From Pikeienuella sp039030855 (GTDB lineage: Bacteria > Pseudomonadota > Alphaproteobacteria > Rhodobacterales > Rhodobacteraceae): 64,000 nt of DNA. This document shows, in pieces, positions 1 through 8,674 of this stretch. Below the pieces are notes generated by a model. It worked only from the letters and a program-made list of their open reading frames with translations. It had not been told where the DNA came from and ran no database searches. The position numbers and the translations under genes are program-made. Location of the stretch: assembly GCA_039030855.1 (NCBI GenBank), contig JBCCDJ010000010.1, forward strand, positions 62,001 to 126,000, written 5' to 3'. How positions within the stretch are numbered: position 1 is the stretch's first letter; each line of letters begins with the position of its first letter.

Positions 1-33
1 GCCGGAGTAAGCGACCGGACGCGCTCGCGTGGA

Positions 34-873
34 TCAGAGTGTATTTTTCCTGACCGCACCGGGTGTCGTGCCTAGGATTTTGCCGAAAACATCCGTCATA
101 TGGCTCTGCGATCCGAAACCGCAATCGATGGCGATGGCCGCTATCGGATCATCGGAACGTTTCAGCCGCTGCTTGGCACGGGCGAGGCGTCGTTCGATCA
201 GGTATTGGTGTGGGCTTCGCCCGGTCGCCTTGCGAAAAACGCGCGCAAAATGATAGGGGCTGACGCCCGCAATGTCCGCGAGATCCGTGAGGGAAAGCTG
301 CTCTCCAAGGTTATGTTCCACATGATCGAGAACGGTCTGTACCCGCTTCGAAGCTGACGCAGTCTTAGGAAAGCGGACGTCATCGCGAAGCAGGTGATGC
401 GACGCGCGGGTGATTAGCAAGAGCACAATGGCGTCGAGATGCGCGGGTTCAGGCTCCGGAATGTCATCGGACCACACACCGGTGAGGAGTTGCGCCAGAC
501 CGATGAGCGCTTCGTCTTCTCCATGGCAGATCGCGCGCAGGCCTAGCCGTCCGGGCTCTGACAGAAGCTTATTGGGCAGCGTGATCATGTCCTTCGCAAA
601 ACTGAGTTGGACGCTCCAGCCTGATCGCGTCGCTTGTATCTCCCGCTCTCCATTGGCTGGCAGGAAGACGAATGTCGATGGCGGCGATTCGCGACCAAAT
701 GACTCCAGCCCGGCGATCTCGTAGCTACCCTTGGACTTGCCAAGATAGATGTCGATGAAATGCGCGCCCGCCGGCACGGTGATCCTGCACCCTCCGGGCG
801 GCCGGACCACAAGGCCATAGGTGTCCCCGGCGTGGTGCAGACCCGCAAGCGCGTCGTGATCACGCCAGTACAT
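34..873 (-). CDS. AraC-family transcriptional regulator (copy 1)
   Basis: A 279-residue protein, the usual length for an AraC regulator with an N-terminal cupin-like sensing half. The DNA-binding half covers about residues 180-277. It has two helix-turn-helix units; the second carries the family signature around GFGSQSHMTDVFGKILGTTP. The N-terminal half resembles AraC sensing domains only in pattern, and the ligand is unknown. It faces away from the kinase gene that starts at 1135, so the two share an intergenic region of about 260 bp. Its HTH motif is close to those of the three tandem paralogues at 3021-5745, which suggests a common origin. Confidence 0.9.
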   Translation of the reverse strand: MYWRDHDALAGLHHAGDTYGLVVRPPGGCRITVPAGAHFIDIYLGKSKGSYEIAGLESFGRESPPSTFVFLPANGEREIQATRSGWSVQLSFAKDMITLPNKLLSEPGRLGLRAICHGEDEALIGLAQLLTGVWSDDIPEPEPAHLDAIVLLLITRASHHLLRDDVRFPKTASASKRVQTVLDHVEHNLGEQLSLTDLADIAGVSPYHFARVFRKATGRSPHQYLIERRLARAKQRLKRSDDPIAAIAIDCGFGSQSHMTDVFGKILGTTPGAVRKNTL

Positions 874-1002
874 GTGATTCCAAACAGGCAGCTTTTTTCA
901 TTGCGGGGGTTTGGCACGGGCGATGCTTGAACTCTTTCAAGCAGATTTACGATTTCAAGTTCTTGCAAACAGGCCAACGGGCGGCGCGCAGCTATCGTCC
1001 AC

Positions 1003-1025
1003 GATTCCGCAGGATGGTGAAAGAC
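1003..1025 (+). promoter_or_regulatory. Conserved leader element upstream of kinase gene A
   Basis: A 23-bp stretch ending in GGTGAAAGAC. It matches 21 of 23 bases of the element at 8675-8697 by my count. Both copies sit about 100 bp before the start codon of a paralogous kinase gene. Weaker similarity (an AGGC...AACG block) extends upstream in both. It could be an operator, a promoter part or a leader RNA; the sequence does not decide which. Confidence 0.45.
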
Positions 1026-1134
1026 GGTCGCAGTCTGGGTCTGTTTGCTGACATGCAGAATGATCGGCGTTTCGGCCCGACGCATCGATGGCCAGTTTGC
1101 GACCGATTTGCACGACACCGAGGGAGATGTCCGA

Positions 1135-1881
1135 ATGACAACGAGCATCCGGAGGAACCACGAACTGGCCCATGATGTTGCCAGCCTCACACCCGGGCTT
1201 CTGACGGCGGTGGACCGCCTCAGGCACGGTCAGGGCGGCGGGGTTGCCGACGAGGCAGGGTTCATCGCGTCATTGTCGTCAAGGATTGACGATCTGTGCC
1301 GCGCTGAGCTGAAGCCCGTCCGCGCGACACGAACGCATACAGGCGAATGCATCGGCAAGCTGTTGGCGGAGATCGATGCCTTCGTCGCGCCGGAACGAAA
1401 GTCATTCGATGATCCCTTTGCGATCCGGTTTCAGATTGTCGGAGAGATCGATTTCGATTGCTGTGGGCCGGTGCTGTTTCGTGTCCTCCACAACCTGATC
1501 AATAATGCCGCATCTGCTTTGGCTGGGCGGCCCGGCGCACGGATCGATGTTCTCGCCACCCAACATGCCGGGCGGCTGGTGCTTCAGGTTGCGGACAATG
1601 GGCCGGGGCTGCCGAAGGAGACGGAGGCATGGTTCGCCACCTCGCGCCTGCGCCAGTTTCTTAACGGAGCGCGGATCGGGATGGGCCTGTCCACCGTTTG
1701 TGCGCTGCTGGCGCGCGAAGACGGCGAAATACGGCTGCTTGACACCGGTCCTGATGGCACCCGCTTTGGACTGTCATTGCCGGTGAGGAGAGCAGCGGAC
1801 GGGTTCGCCGGAATGTTCGGAGCGATGAAAGCCGAGGTCGGCTGGGCGCATCCACTGAACTCGTCAGATAGGCCGGGGTAG
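1135..1881 (+). CDS. Stand-alone histidine-kinase-like protein A
   Basis: A 248-residue soluble protein with a HisKA-like N-terminal helix (AHD motif, His13 as candidate phosphoacceptor) and a GHKL ATPase domain. The N box is FRVLHNLINNAASAL near residues 114-128, the G1 box is VADNGPGLP near 151-159, and the G2 box is IGMGLSTV near 180-187. There is no transmembrane segment, sensory domain or receiver domain. I chose the ATG at 1135 because GGGAG precedes it and the homologous protein at 8794 starts at the same place relative to the AHD motif. A start at 1045 would add 30 residues unlike the family. Partner and substrate are unknown. Confidence 0.75.
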   Translation: MTTSIRRNHELAHDVASLTPGLLTAVDRLRHGQGGGVADEAGFIASLSSRIDDLCRAELKPVRATRTHTGECIGKLLAEIDAFVAPERKSFDDPFAIRFQIVGEIDFDCCGPVLFRVLHNLINNAASALAGRPGARIDVLATQHAGRLVLQVADNGPGLPKETEAWFATSRLRQFLNGARIGMGLSTVCALLAREDGEIRLLDTGPDGTRFGLSLPVRRAADGFAGMFGAMKAEVGWAHPLNSSDRPG

Positions 1882-1997
1882 CTCGGTTGGCCCTCAGATG
1901 AGGGTGATGTGCCGACCCGGTCATGGCACGAAGCTATGGTCGGCAACGCGAACACCAAGACATGACCCGCAAGAATCTGAAAGAAGGGTCCACTGTT

Positions 1998-2005
1998 GAA
2001 AGACA
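1998..2005 (+). promoter_or_regulatory. Short match to the leader element core
   Basis: TGAAAGAC lies 89 bp before the start at 2095. It repeats the 3' core of the elements at 1003-1025 and 8675-8697, which lie 109 and 96 bp before their genes. Eight bases alone are weak evidence; the similar spacing is why it is listed. Confidence 0.2.
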
Positions 2006-2094
2006 GACTGTGCTGATGCGGTTAGAGCCCGCGTTTCGTTTTGTCCCGCGACATTCCGCACTATGTCGCAGGTGAGAGTCGGAGGAGGACCTCA

Positions 2095-3024
2095 ATGACC
2101 AAGGCAGAAAGTTCGCCGTTCGTGGACGACACAGGTCTGGTCGAATTCCTCCGCGCCGAGACGGCTTCGGCGCTCGATAGTACCAGTACCAATCTGGGCT
2201 GGTCGGGGCTTCAGGCCTCCATCTGGGAACAGGGTGACGATGCTTTCACCAGTCCGCCTCTCGACTCTCATTTCATATCGCTTTGCCTGTCGGGATACGC
2301 GCTGGCCGACATTCGCATGGGTTCTCTGACTGGTTCGCGGTTTTCGATCGTTGAGCCGGGGTCGATCTGCTTCATGCCCGCATGCGATACCGCCGATTTC
2401 CTTGCGGTCGGCCGGTTCGAAGCCGCGCATGTACTCCTCTCTCCCCACGTTATTGATGCGGTAATCGCGGAGCGGCACGAAGGCGATCCAGCCCAGGTCG
2501 CTTGGCAGGGCTTTCACGGCCAGCGCCATCAGGATATCAGTCAATCGATCGAGGGCATTGTCGCGGAAATGCGCAATGCTCGTGATCATCTGGTCGCAGA
2601 TCGTCTCGCGATCCGGCTGGCGCATCACATCGTCGATCACGCTTGCGACTTCTCTGCGATGCGCTGCAACACGGACGAGCCGGTTGTCGACCTGACCACG
2701 CTTCAATTCGTGAAGGCCGTCGACTATATCGAAGCGCGCCTGGATCAGGATTTCGGGCTGGACGAGATGGCCGCCTATGTCGGCGTCGATCCATTGCGCC
2801 TGTCTGCCGGTTTCGAGGCGGAAGCGGGTGTTTCCATCGATCATTTCCGAACGGAACGGCGGCTGGACACGGTGCGCGACTGGCTGGCTGGTCCGGCTGC
2901 CAAATCCCCGGCCCGCGAGATTGCCGCCATGATCGGCTTTCCCAGCGTTGCGGCGCTGGACGCCGCCTTCCGGTCTCATATTGGGATCTCCTTTGCGAAT
3001 TATCGGCACGGGAGATTGGCATGA
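2095..3024 (+). CDS. AraC-family regulator (copy 2, divergent)
   Basis: A 309-residue protein. The N-terminal 200 residues form a sensing half, and the C-terminal 95 residues match the AraC DNA-binding fold (FGLDEMAAYVGVDPLRLSAGF, then REIAAMIGFPSVAALDAAFR and GISFANYR). The HTH is clearly less conserved than in its neighbours: the usual GFxSxSHFxRxFKxxxGxSPxxYR pattern is only partly kept. The ATG at 2095 follows a strong GGAGGAGG site, so I prefer it to a TTG at 2041. Its stop overlaps the next start (ATGA), and the next four genes continue the same chain to 6254. Confidence 0.8.
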   Translation: MTKAESSPFVDDTGLVEFLRAETASALDSTSTNLGWSGLQASIWEQGDDAFTSPPLDSHFISLCLSGYALADIRMGSLTGSRFSIVEPGSICFMPACDTADFLAVGRFEAAHVLLSPHVIDAVIAERHEGDPAQVAWQGFHGQRHQDISQSIEGIVAEMRNARDHLVADRLAIRLAHHIVDHACDFSAMRCNTDEPVVDLTTLQFVKAVDYIEARLDQDFGLDEMAAYVGVDPLRLSAGFEAEAGVSIDHFRTERRLDTVRDWLAGPAAKSPAREIAAMIGFPSVAALDAAFRSHIGISFANYRHGRLA

Positions 3025-3938
3025 AAGATGGCAACATCCCAACCAACCTGAAAGCGATGGAGAAGGTCTTATCGGGCCGGGATATCATCGACGTGTCGCG
3101 CCAAATCGGCGATGCTGAAATTGCGTGGACAAAGGGTGAAGAAATCGTGACATCCCAGTTCACGATCGGCACGCACAGATCCACGATGGACGCGTCGCGC
3201 TGGTGCGAACTCGTCCTCTCGACGCAGTCGCGGGGGGAGCTGGCACTCGACATAGATGGCCAGACACACGAAGCCGCCATCAACCCGGGTGTATTGACCT
3301 TTGTGCCGTCTCTCATGGCGCACAAATATGATTATCGCGGCCATACAACGAACACGGTTCTGGCGATCGATATGGGGTTGTTCGAGCGGGTGGTCGCCAT
3401 GGACCCCGACCTCGGGTCGGTCGGTGCACTTGAGGTGCGCATGGCCTGGACCCGGCCGGCAATCAACCGGTTGATTGAACAAATGCATCATGTGCTGACA
3501 ACGGGCGAGGCTGGATGGCGGGTGCTTGGCGAAGCACTGTCACTCAGCATCGCGCATGAACTGCTGACGACGTTTAACGGGAAGGAGCAAAAGCCGAGCG
3601 CCCCGCCCCCCCTGTCGCAACCGGAGATCGACAAAGTGGTCGATTTCATCGAAGCGGATATGGAGCGCAATTTCGACCTGTCAGACCTGTCTGCCGTGCT
3701 TGGCCGCGATCAGTTCGCGTTTTCCCGCGCCTTTCGCGCCGCAACCGGTGAGAGCCCTCACCAATATGTCATCCAGCGCCGCCTGATGAGGGCGAAGGAC
3801 CAATTGGCTAACTCTGCCAACTCCCTCGCCGATATCGCTTATGCCACCGGGTTTGCCAGTCAGTCGCATATGACGGCGACGTTTTCCAAACATGTCGGGA
3901 TGCCGCCTGGAGCCTATCGCAAGGCGGTGCAAGAATGA
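3021..3938 (+). CDS. AraC-family regulator (copy 3, tandem paralogue)
   Basis: A 305-residue AraC regulator whose start overlaps the previous stop by ATGA (3021-3024). The HTH half covers about residues 205-305, with FDLSDLSAVLGRDQFAFSRAF as the first unit and LADIAYATGFASQSHMTATF as the second. The last 114 bp are nearly the same as in the next two genes. The first 190 residues are unlike those genes, so the three share DNA-binding surfaces but may sense different signals. An in-frame extension upstream to 2643 overlaps copy 2 and has no family similarity, so I rejected it. Confidence 0.9.
   Translation: MKDGNIPTNLKAMEKVLSGRDIIDVSRQIGDAEIAWTKGEEIVTSQFTIGTHRSTMDASRWCELVLSTQSRGELALDIDGQTHEAAINPGVLTFVPSLMAHKYDYRGHTTNTVLAIDMGLFERVVAMDPDLGSVGALEVRMAWTRPAINRLIEQMHHVLTTGEAGWRVLGEALSLSIAHELLTTFNGKEQKPSAPPPLSQPEIDKVVDFIEADMERNFDLSDLSAVLGRDQFAFSRAFRAATGESPHQYVIQRRLMRAKDQLANSANSLADIAYATGFASQSHMTATFSKHVGMPPGAYRKAVQE
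3825..3938 (+). repeat. 114-bp coding repeat, unit 1 of 3
   Basis: The 3' end of copy 3 is repeated at 4730-4843 and 5632-5745. Units 1 and 2 match at 100 of 114 bases by my count, and most differences are silent third positions. It encodes the second HTH and the C terminus. The pattern fits tandem duplication with conservation of the DNA-reading part, or gene conversion. Confidence 0.8.
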
Positions 3939-4843
3939 GCGGGAGTTTGATCAAACGGGACGATATGATCAACTGGATGACGGCCGAGGGTAACGCGGCA
4001 CTGACGGAACAGCCGCGTGCCGACTGGCGACAGCTGAATACAGTCCTGATGGATCAAGGCAGTTGCGAGTCAATGACCGGGAAAATGGATTTCCATCTGT
4101 TCGAACTTCTCCATGCCGGCCAACATTACATGGAGGGCGAAAGCGCCTATGAGCAGGGTGACATCCACCATGGATCGGCCGTCAGCGGGTGCCTGAATTA
4201 CAATCAGTCCAACACCGACATAAAGCAGTCTGCTGAAGGAACAGCTTCCATCCAGCAGATCTACATCGATGACAGCATTTTCACGGGGGTTGCCGCCGGA
4301 TTGGCAAAGGGCGATCCCGATAATCTGAAACCGCTCGGCTTTATCGGCGTTTTCGAGCCGCGCCTGCGGCAGGTGGCGATGGCGATCCTTGATGAGGCAC
4401 GCAACCCAACCGAGGGCAGCGACCTTTATGCCGATCTTCTGGCACAGCAGATCGCGACCCTCATTCTGCGCCGGCGGCTTGGCAATGCAGCCGGTGCGGA
4501 GGGGGCAGTGCACCCCCTGACCGCCACCGAGATAGCGCGCATCACAGATCATATCGAGGCGGACCTGACCGAGGCAGGCGGGCTCGACACCCTCGCCGCG
4601 CTGGTCGACCGCGACGTCTACAGCTTCGCCCGCGCTTTCAAGGCCGTTACGGGCGAGGCCCCGCACCAGTTTCTGATCCAGCGACGGCTTGACCGGGCCC
4701 GCGCCCTGCTGTGCCATTCTCAGGACAGTCTCGCCGATATCGCCTACGCGACCGGGTTTGCCAGCCAGTCGCATATGACAGCGACATTCTCCAAACATGT
4801 CGGTATGCCGCCGGGTGCTTATCGCAAGGCGGTGCGAAGATGA
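3935..4843 (+). CDS. AraC-family regulator (copy 4, tandem paralogue)
   Basis: A 302-residue AraC regulator starting inside the ATGA stop overlap with copy 3. Its N-terminal half (MNxxDWRxLNTV-like start, LQQIYIDD and LTKGDPxxxKxLGFxxxxEPRLRxxA-type blocks) aligns along its whole length with copy 5, so these two are a recent duplicate pair. The HTH half is about residues 200-302. The ligand is unknown. Tight coupling suggests that copies 2-5 and the PAS gene are translated from one transcript. Confidence 0.9.
   Translation: MSGSLIKRDDMINWMTAEGNAALTEQPRADWRQLNTVLMDQGSCESMTGKMDFHLFELLHAGQHYMEGESAYEQGDIHHGSAVSGCLNYNQSNTDIKQSAEGTASIQQIYIDDSIFTGVAAGLAKGDPDNLKPLGFIGVFEPRLRQVAMAILDEARNPTEGSDLYADLLAQQIATLILRRRLGNAAGAEGAVHPLTATEIARITDHIEADLTEAGGLDTLAALVDRDVYSFARAFKAVTGEAPHQFLIQRRLDRARALLCHSQDSLADIAYATGFASQSHMTATFSKHVGMPPGAYRKAVRR
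4730..4843 (+). repeat. 114-bp coding repeat, unit 2 of 3
   Basis: The 3' end of AraC copy 4; same repeat as 3825-3938 and 5632-5745, same length and same phase relative to the stop codon. Confidence 0.8.
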
Positions 4844-5745
4844 ACGGGGACTGGATCACACGCGCGGACATGGCGGACGCCATGGCCCGCCATTACAATA
4901 GCGAGGTGACAGAGAGGCTTGGTCATGATTGGCGCAGACTGAATACGGTTACGATCACGCAGCGCGACACAAGCATCGTCGGCGATGGCCTCGACTTTCA
5001 CCTGTTGGAGCTGTGTCTCGACGGTGTGCATGAAATTGATGTCTCGACTGAGATGGAGATGGGCGACCATGGGCTGTTCAGCGTTCGACCCGAGACGCTG
5101 AATTACACACAACCCGAGGCCAGATGCCATTGCGATCTCGAAGGTCACGCCCGGCTGCAACAAATCTATATTGACGATGCGGTTTTTCGGGAGATGGTTC
5201 CCGGCCTGACAAAGGGCGATCCTGAGCAGTTCAAGACACTCGGTTTTCAGGCACTGCACGAGCCGCGCCTGCGCAAGCTTGCGCTGTCGTTGCTGGAAGA
5301 GGCACGAAATCCCGGTGCCGGTGGCGATCTTTATGCCGAGGCCATCGCGCAGCAGATCGCACTGATCATTCTGCGCCGCCGTCTTGCCGGTACTCTCAAG
5401 GATCCCCGGACCTATCGTCTCGATCCAACGCAGATCGCAAAGTTGCAGGACCTTATCGAGGCGAATCTGGATGCACCGCTGGGGCTTGACCTCCTGTCGG
5501 CCGAGGTGGGCATGGATACGTTCAGTTTCTCCCGCGCCTTCAGGGAAGCTACCGGCATTGCGCCGCACCAGTTCGTGATCCAGCGCCGCATCAGCCGGGT
5601 GAAGGCACTTCTGGCGCATACCGGTGACCCGCTGGCTGATGTCGCTTACGCGACCGGGTTTGCGAGCCAATCGCACATGACGGCGACATTCTCGAAACAT
5701 GTCGGGATGCCTCCGGGTGCCTACCGAAAGGCGGTGACGGGATGA
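4840..5745 (+). CDS. AraC-family regulator (copy 5, tandem paralogue)
   Basis: A 301-residue AraC regulator, full-length paralogue of copy 4. The ATG at 4840 overlaps the copy 4 stop (ATGA), which decides the start; an in-frame extension to 4711 lies inside copy 4. The C-terminal HTH ends with GMPPGAYRKAV as in copies 3 and 4. The gene overlaps the PAS gene downstream, again by ATGA. The near-identical recognition helices suggest binding to the same or very similar sites. Confidence 0.9.
   Translation: MNGDWITRADMADAMARHYNSEVTERLGHDWRRLNTVTITQRDTSIVGDGLDFHLLELCLDGVHEIDVSTEMEMGDHGLFSVRPETLNYTQPEARCHCDLEGHARLQQIYIDDAVFREMVPGLTKGDPEQFKTLGFQALHEPRLRKLALSLLEEARNPGAGGDLYAEAIAQQIALIILRRRLAGTLKDPRTYRLDPTQIAKLQDLIEANLDAPLGLDLLSAEVGMDTFSFSRAFREATGIAPHQFVIQRRISRVKALLAHTGDPLADVAYATGFASQSHMTATFSKHVGMPPGAYRKAVTG
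5632..5745 (+). repeat. 114-bp coding repeat, unit 3 of 3
   Basis: The 3' end of AraC copy 5; same repeat as 3825-3938 and 4730-4843. It diverges slightly more at its 5' edge. Confidence 0.75.
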
Positions 5746-6254
5746 GCCAGGAAAACAAACCGGGCGGAAAGCGGGTGAGGATTCCCACACTCGACGGGTT
5801 CTTGGGAGATCTGGAGGAAAGCGAAGCCATCGCCCGCTTTAATGAGGCGCAAAGCTTGCCGATCATGGTGCTGACCGCGCCTGACCGGTTCTCGCCCCTT
5901 CGATTTGTTCATATCAATGACGCGTTTGCAGCCCTGACCGGATACGGATTCGCAGAGACGATCGGCCAGACCACCGCTATTCTGCAGGGCGATGAGACAG
6001 ACATGCAGGCCGCTCGCGCATTCCGCGACGATGTGGAGCGGACCGGCAGCGGCTTCACCACGCTGGTGAACTATCGCAAGGATGGCTCTCCCTATGAGGT
6101 ATTTCTGCTCGGCTCGCGTCTGGCAAGCCGGTACCTGGATGGCGGCGATCCAACGGCTGTCTACGCGGCCTATGTCTATCACCTCCGCGATGTGGCGACT
6201 GTTCTGCCCATGGTGCGACCACCGGAGATCACGATGCCGCAGTTGCGGTCCTGA
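5742..6254 (+). CDS. LOV-like PAS protein without the photoactive cysteine
   Basis: A 170-residue single-domain PAS protein. Residues 55-125 follow the LOV pattern: FVHINDAFAALTGY, then IGQTTAILQGDETD where photoactive LOV domains have G-x-NCRFLQG, then NYRKDGSPYEV. The cysteine position is Thr78, the flavin-contacting Asn and Arg of that motif are Thr and Ala, and the second Asn after the NYRKDG block is Val120. The fold is probably kept, but cysteinyl-flavin photochemistry should not occur; flavin may not bind at all. It is coupled to AraC copy 5 by ATGA, so a role as signal input or partner in that regulatory set is likely but inferred. Confidence 0.8.
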   Translation: MSQENKPGGKRVRIPTLDGFLGDLEESEAIARFNEAQSLPIMVLTAPDRFSPLRFVHINDAFAALTGYGFAETIGQTTAILQGDETDMQAARAFRDDVERTGSGFTTLVNYRKDGSPYEVFLLGSRLASRYLDGGDPTAVYAAYVYHLRDVATVLPMVRPPEITMPQLRS

Positions 6255-6404
6255 CCGGTTGACCGCAAACGGCACCGCTGAACAGTGCCACGCTCGAAGA
6301 GTTTACCGCGCTTCGCAAAGATCTGATGCGCGCATCGTAGACAGAGTCGGCCAGATCGCATCTCTTTGCCTCGTGCAGAATCTGGCCCGAAACCGGAGTG
6401 ACCC

Positions 6405-8540
6405 ATGAGGATCTGGCCCCAGAACCATGTTCCCGACTGGCTCGGTCGCGTTGTCATGCAGACTGGCGAGAACTTCTTGTTTGTGGCGATCCGGCTTTGG
6501 CTCGCGGTGATCTTCTTGACTCACGGGCTGAACGGCCTCCTGCAACCTGGTGGAGATGACGGCCGGGCGGTGGTGGAAATCGTGACAGCGATCCTTCTCG
6601 CTGTCGGCCTTGGCACGCGGGTCTCCGCGCTTATCATCGCGTATCTCTCGATCTTTGTTTATGTACGCATCTTCGATGTCAGCGGACATCTATTTTGCGC
6701 GCTGCTGGCCATGGTGCTGGTCACCCACGGTGCGGGCCCCCTGTCGGTAGACGCATCCATTGCAAAAGGGGTCAGGATGGCACCGCTTCCGATGGTGCGC
6801 ACGTTCAGCTGGCTGATCGACATGCTGGACCGGTGGATGGAGGCGGCGCTCAGATGCCTTCTGCGTCTATGGCTGGCGCTTCTGTTTGCGGTGGCCGGCG
6901 GCATTGACCTTCCGCCCGTGCTCGCGGCGTTGGTCGGTGATGAGATCGTCAATCCCGTCGTCATGCAGACGCTGGCCGAGAATGCTCCATTCCAAGCGGT
7001 CTGGCTTGTCGGGGCGGCATCGTTCATCCTCGGCTTCGCTGTCCGGCCTGTGGCGCTCATCCTCCTGGTGCTGGTCATCAGGGTCTGGGCAGTTGGCGCG
7101 GGCTTGCCCGAACACCTGATGATGGGCTTGATCCTGTTCTACCTCGTTGCAGCTGGCGCGGGACCGGTTTCGCTGGACCGCGCGATGACACGCTGGCGAA
7201 CACAGGACAGGCCAGCGGCACCGCGCCCGTCGACGTCACGCATCGTGATTGTCGGGGGCGGGTTCGGCGGTCTGGCGGCGGCACGTGCACTGCGATCACC
7301 CGGAGTGTCAGTCACCCTGATCGACCGACGCAATTATCATCTCTTCCAGCCGCTTCTTTATCAGGTGGCGACCGCAATGCTGTCACCTGCAGAAATCGCC
7401 GTGCCGATCAGGGCGTTGATGCGCGACCGTCCGAATGTCGATGTACGCTATGGCGAGGTCAGTTCGGTCGACACCGAAAACCGGAATGTCATGATCGGCA
7501 CTGACGCTGTGCCTTATGACTATCTCGTGCTCGCAACCGGCGCACGACACGACTATTTCGGAAACGACGGCTGGGATCGCCTGGCCCCCGGATTGAAAAA
7601 GATCGAGGATGCAACGGATGTACGCCGCCGCATCCTGCTCAGCTTCGAGCGTGCCGAGAATGCCCGCTCCGATGAGGAACGCCGCCGCCATCTGACATTC
7701 GTCATCGTCGGTGCGGGGCCGACAGGGGTGGAACTTGCCGGGGCCATCGCCGAACTTGCGCACAGAGGTATGGAGCGTGACTTCCGCCGCATCGACCCGT
7801 CGGAGGCGCAGGTGATCCTCGTCCAATCGGGCAAGCGCATCCTGCCAGCCTTCCCCGAAGATCTGGCCAGTTTTGCGAGCCGCCGCCTTGAGAAGGCCGG
7901 AGTGACGGTCAGAACCGGCTCGCGGGTGATGGAGATCGACCAGACAGGCGTCGATATCGGCGGCGAGCGGATTGCGGCTGGCGTTGTCCTCTGGGCTGCG
8001 GGTGTGCGGGCATCGCGTGCCGCGAAGTGGTTGAACTGTAGTGCCGACCGCGCCGGGCGCGCCATCGTCGGGCCCGATCTGAGTGTCCCCGGCCATCCGG
8101 ATGTGTTCGTCATTGGCGATACAGCCGCGATCCGCGCCGATGACAGCTTCGTCCCTGGCCTCGCCCCCGCGGCCAAGCAGGCCGGCAGCTACGTCGCCAG
8201 GGTCATCCTGTCCCGGATCAAGAACCAGCCAGCACCAGAGCCCTTCGTCTATAATGACCTCGGCAATCTGGCGACCATCGGCCGCGATGCCGCGATCGCG
8301 GATTTCGGCCGCATCCGCCTTGCCGGGCGGTTGGCATGGTGGTTCTGGGGCGTGGTCCATATTCTGTTTCTGCTGGGCGGGCGAAACCGCTTGGTGGTCC
8401 TGCTGTCATGGGCCTGGTCCTATCTGACCTTTCGCCAATCGACGCGGCTGATCACCGGCCCTGCTGACGCGCCGGTTGCCGAAGCGCGGCGGAGCCCTCA
8501 GCCGTCGCATCCAGGCGAGGCGGCGGCATTAAACCCTTAG
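6405..8540 (+). CDS. DoxX-DoxX-type II NADH dehydrogenase fusion
   Basis: A 711-residue protein. Residues 20-125 and about 145-258 are two four-helix membrane units of DoxX type. From residue 279 there is a pyridine nucleotide-disulphide oxidoreductase of the NDH-2 class. It shows RIVIVGGGFGGL (FAD Rossmann), NYHLFQPLLYQVAT (typical NDH-2 motif), VIVGAGPTGVELAG (NADH site) and VFVIGDTAA (second FAD motif), and the C-terminal membrane-binding region has WWFWGVVHILFLLGGRNR. NDH-2 moves electrons from NADH to quinone without pumping protons. The usual length is about 430 residues, so the N-terminal half is an addition. It lies 150 bp after the PAS gene with no clear terminator between them. Confidence 0.88.
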   Translation: MRIWPQNHVPDWLGRVVMQTGENFLFVAIRLWLAVIFLTHGLNGLLQPGGDDGRAVVEIVTAILLAVGLGTRVSALIIAYLSIFVYVRIFDVSGHLFCALLAMVLVTHGAGPLSVDASIAKGVRMAPLPMVRTFSWLIDMLDRWMEAALRCLLRLWLALLFAVAGGIDLPPVLAALVGDEIVNPVVMQTLAENAPFQAVWLVGAASFILGFAVRPVALILLVLVIRVWAVGAGLPEHLMMGLILFYLVAAGAGPVSLDRAMTRWRTQDRPAAPRPSTSRIVIVGGGFGGLAAARALRSPGVSVTLIDRRNYHLFQPLLYQVATAMLSPAEIAVPIRALMRDRPNVDVRYGEVSSVDTENRNVMIGTDAVPYDYLVLATGARHDYFGNDGWDRLAPGLKKIEDATDVRRRILLSFERAENARSDEERRRHLTFVIVGAGPTGVELAGAIAELAHRGMERDFRRIDPSEAQVILVQSGKRILPAFPEDLASFASRRLEKAGVTVRTGSRVMEIDQTGVDIGGERIAAGVVLWAAGVRASRAAKWLNCSADRAGRAIVGPDLSVPGHPDVFVIGDTAAIRADDSFVPGLAPAAKQAGSYVARVILSRIKNQPAPEPFVYNDLGNLATIGRDAAIADFGRIRLAGRLAWWFWGVVHILFLLGGRNRLVVLLSWAWSYLTFRQSTRLITGPADAPVAEARRSPQPSHPGEAAALNP

Positions 8541-8674
8541 GTTGAGACAATCAGGGGTAGATTCGCGCCTTACGCGAACACTGCCGCATTTCTGACGGCT
8601 GATACCCAGCGACAGCAAAGTGTCGATAGGCCAGTTGCCCAAGTTGTAGGCAACGCGGAGCAGTCACCACCGAA

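Noticed and set aside
1873..1893. tRNA-like 5' sequence (CCGGGGTAGCTCGGTTGG) after kinase gene A
   Set aside because: There is no matching acceptor 3' strand, no T-loop sequence and no anticodon arm; probably chance or at best an old fragment.
2643..3020. Upstream extension of AraC copy 3
   Set aside because: It overlaps AraC copy 2 in another frame; the ATGA start at 3021 fits the family and the chain.
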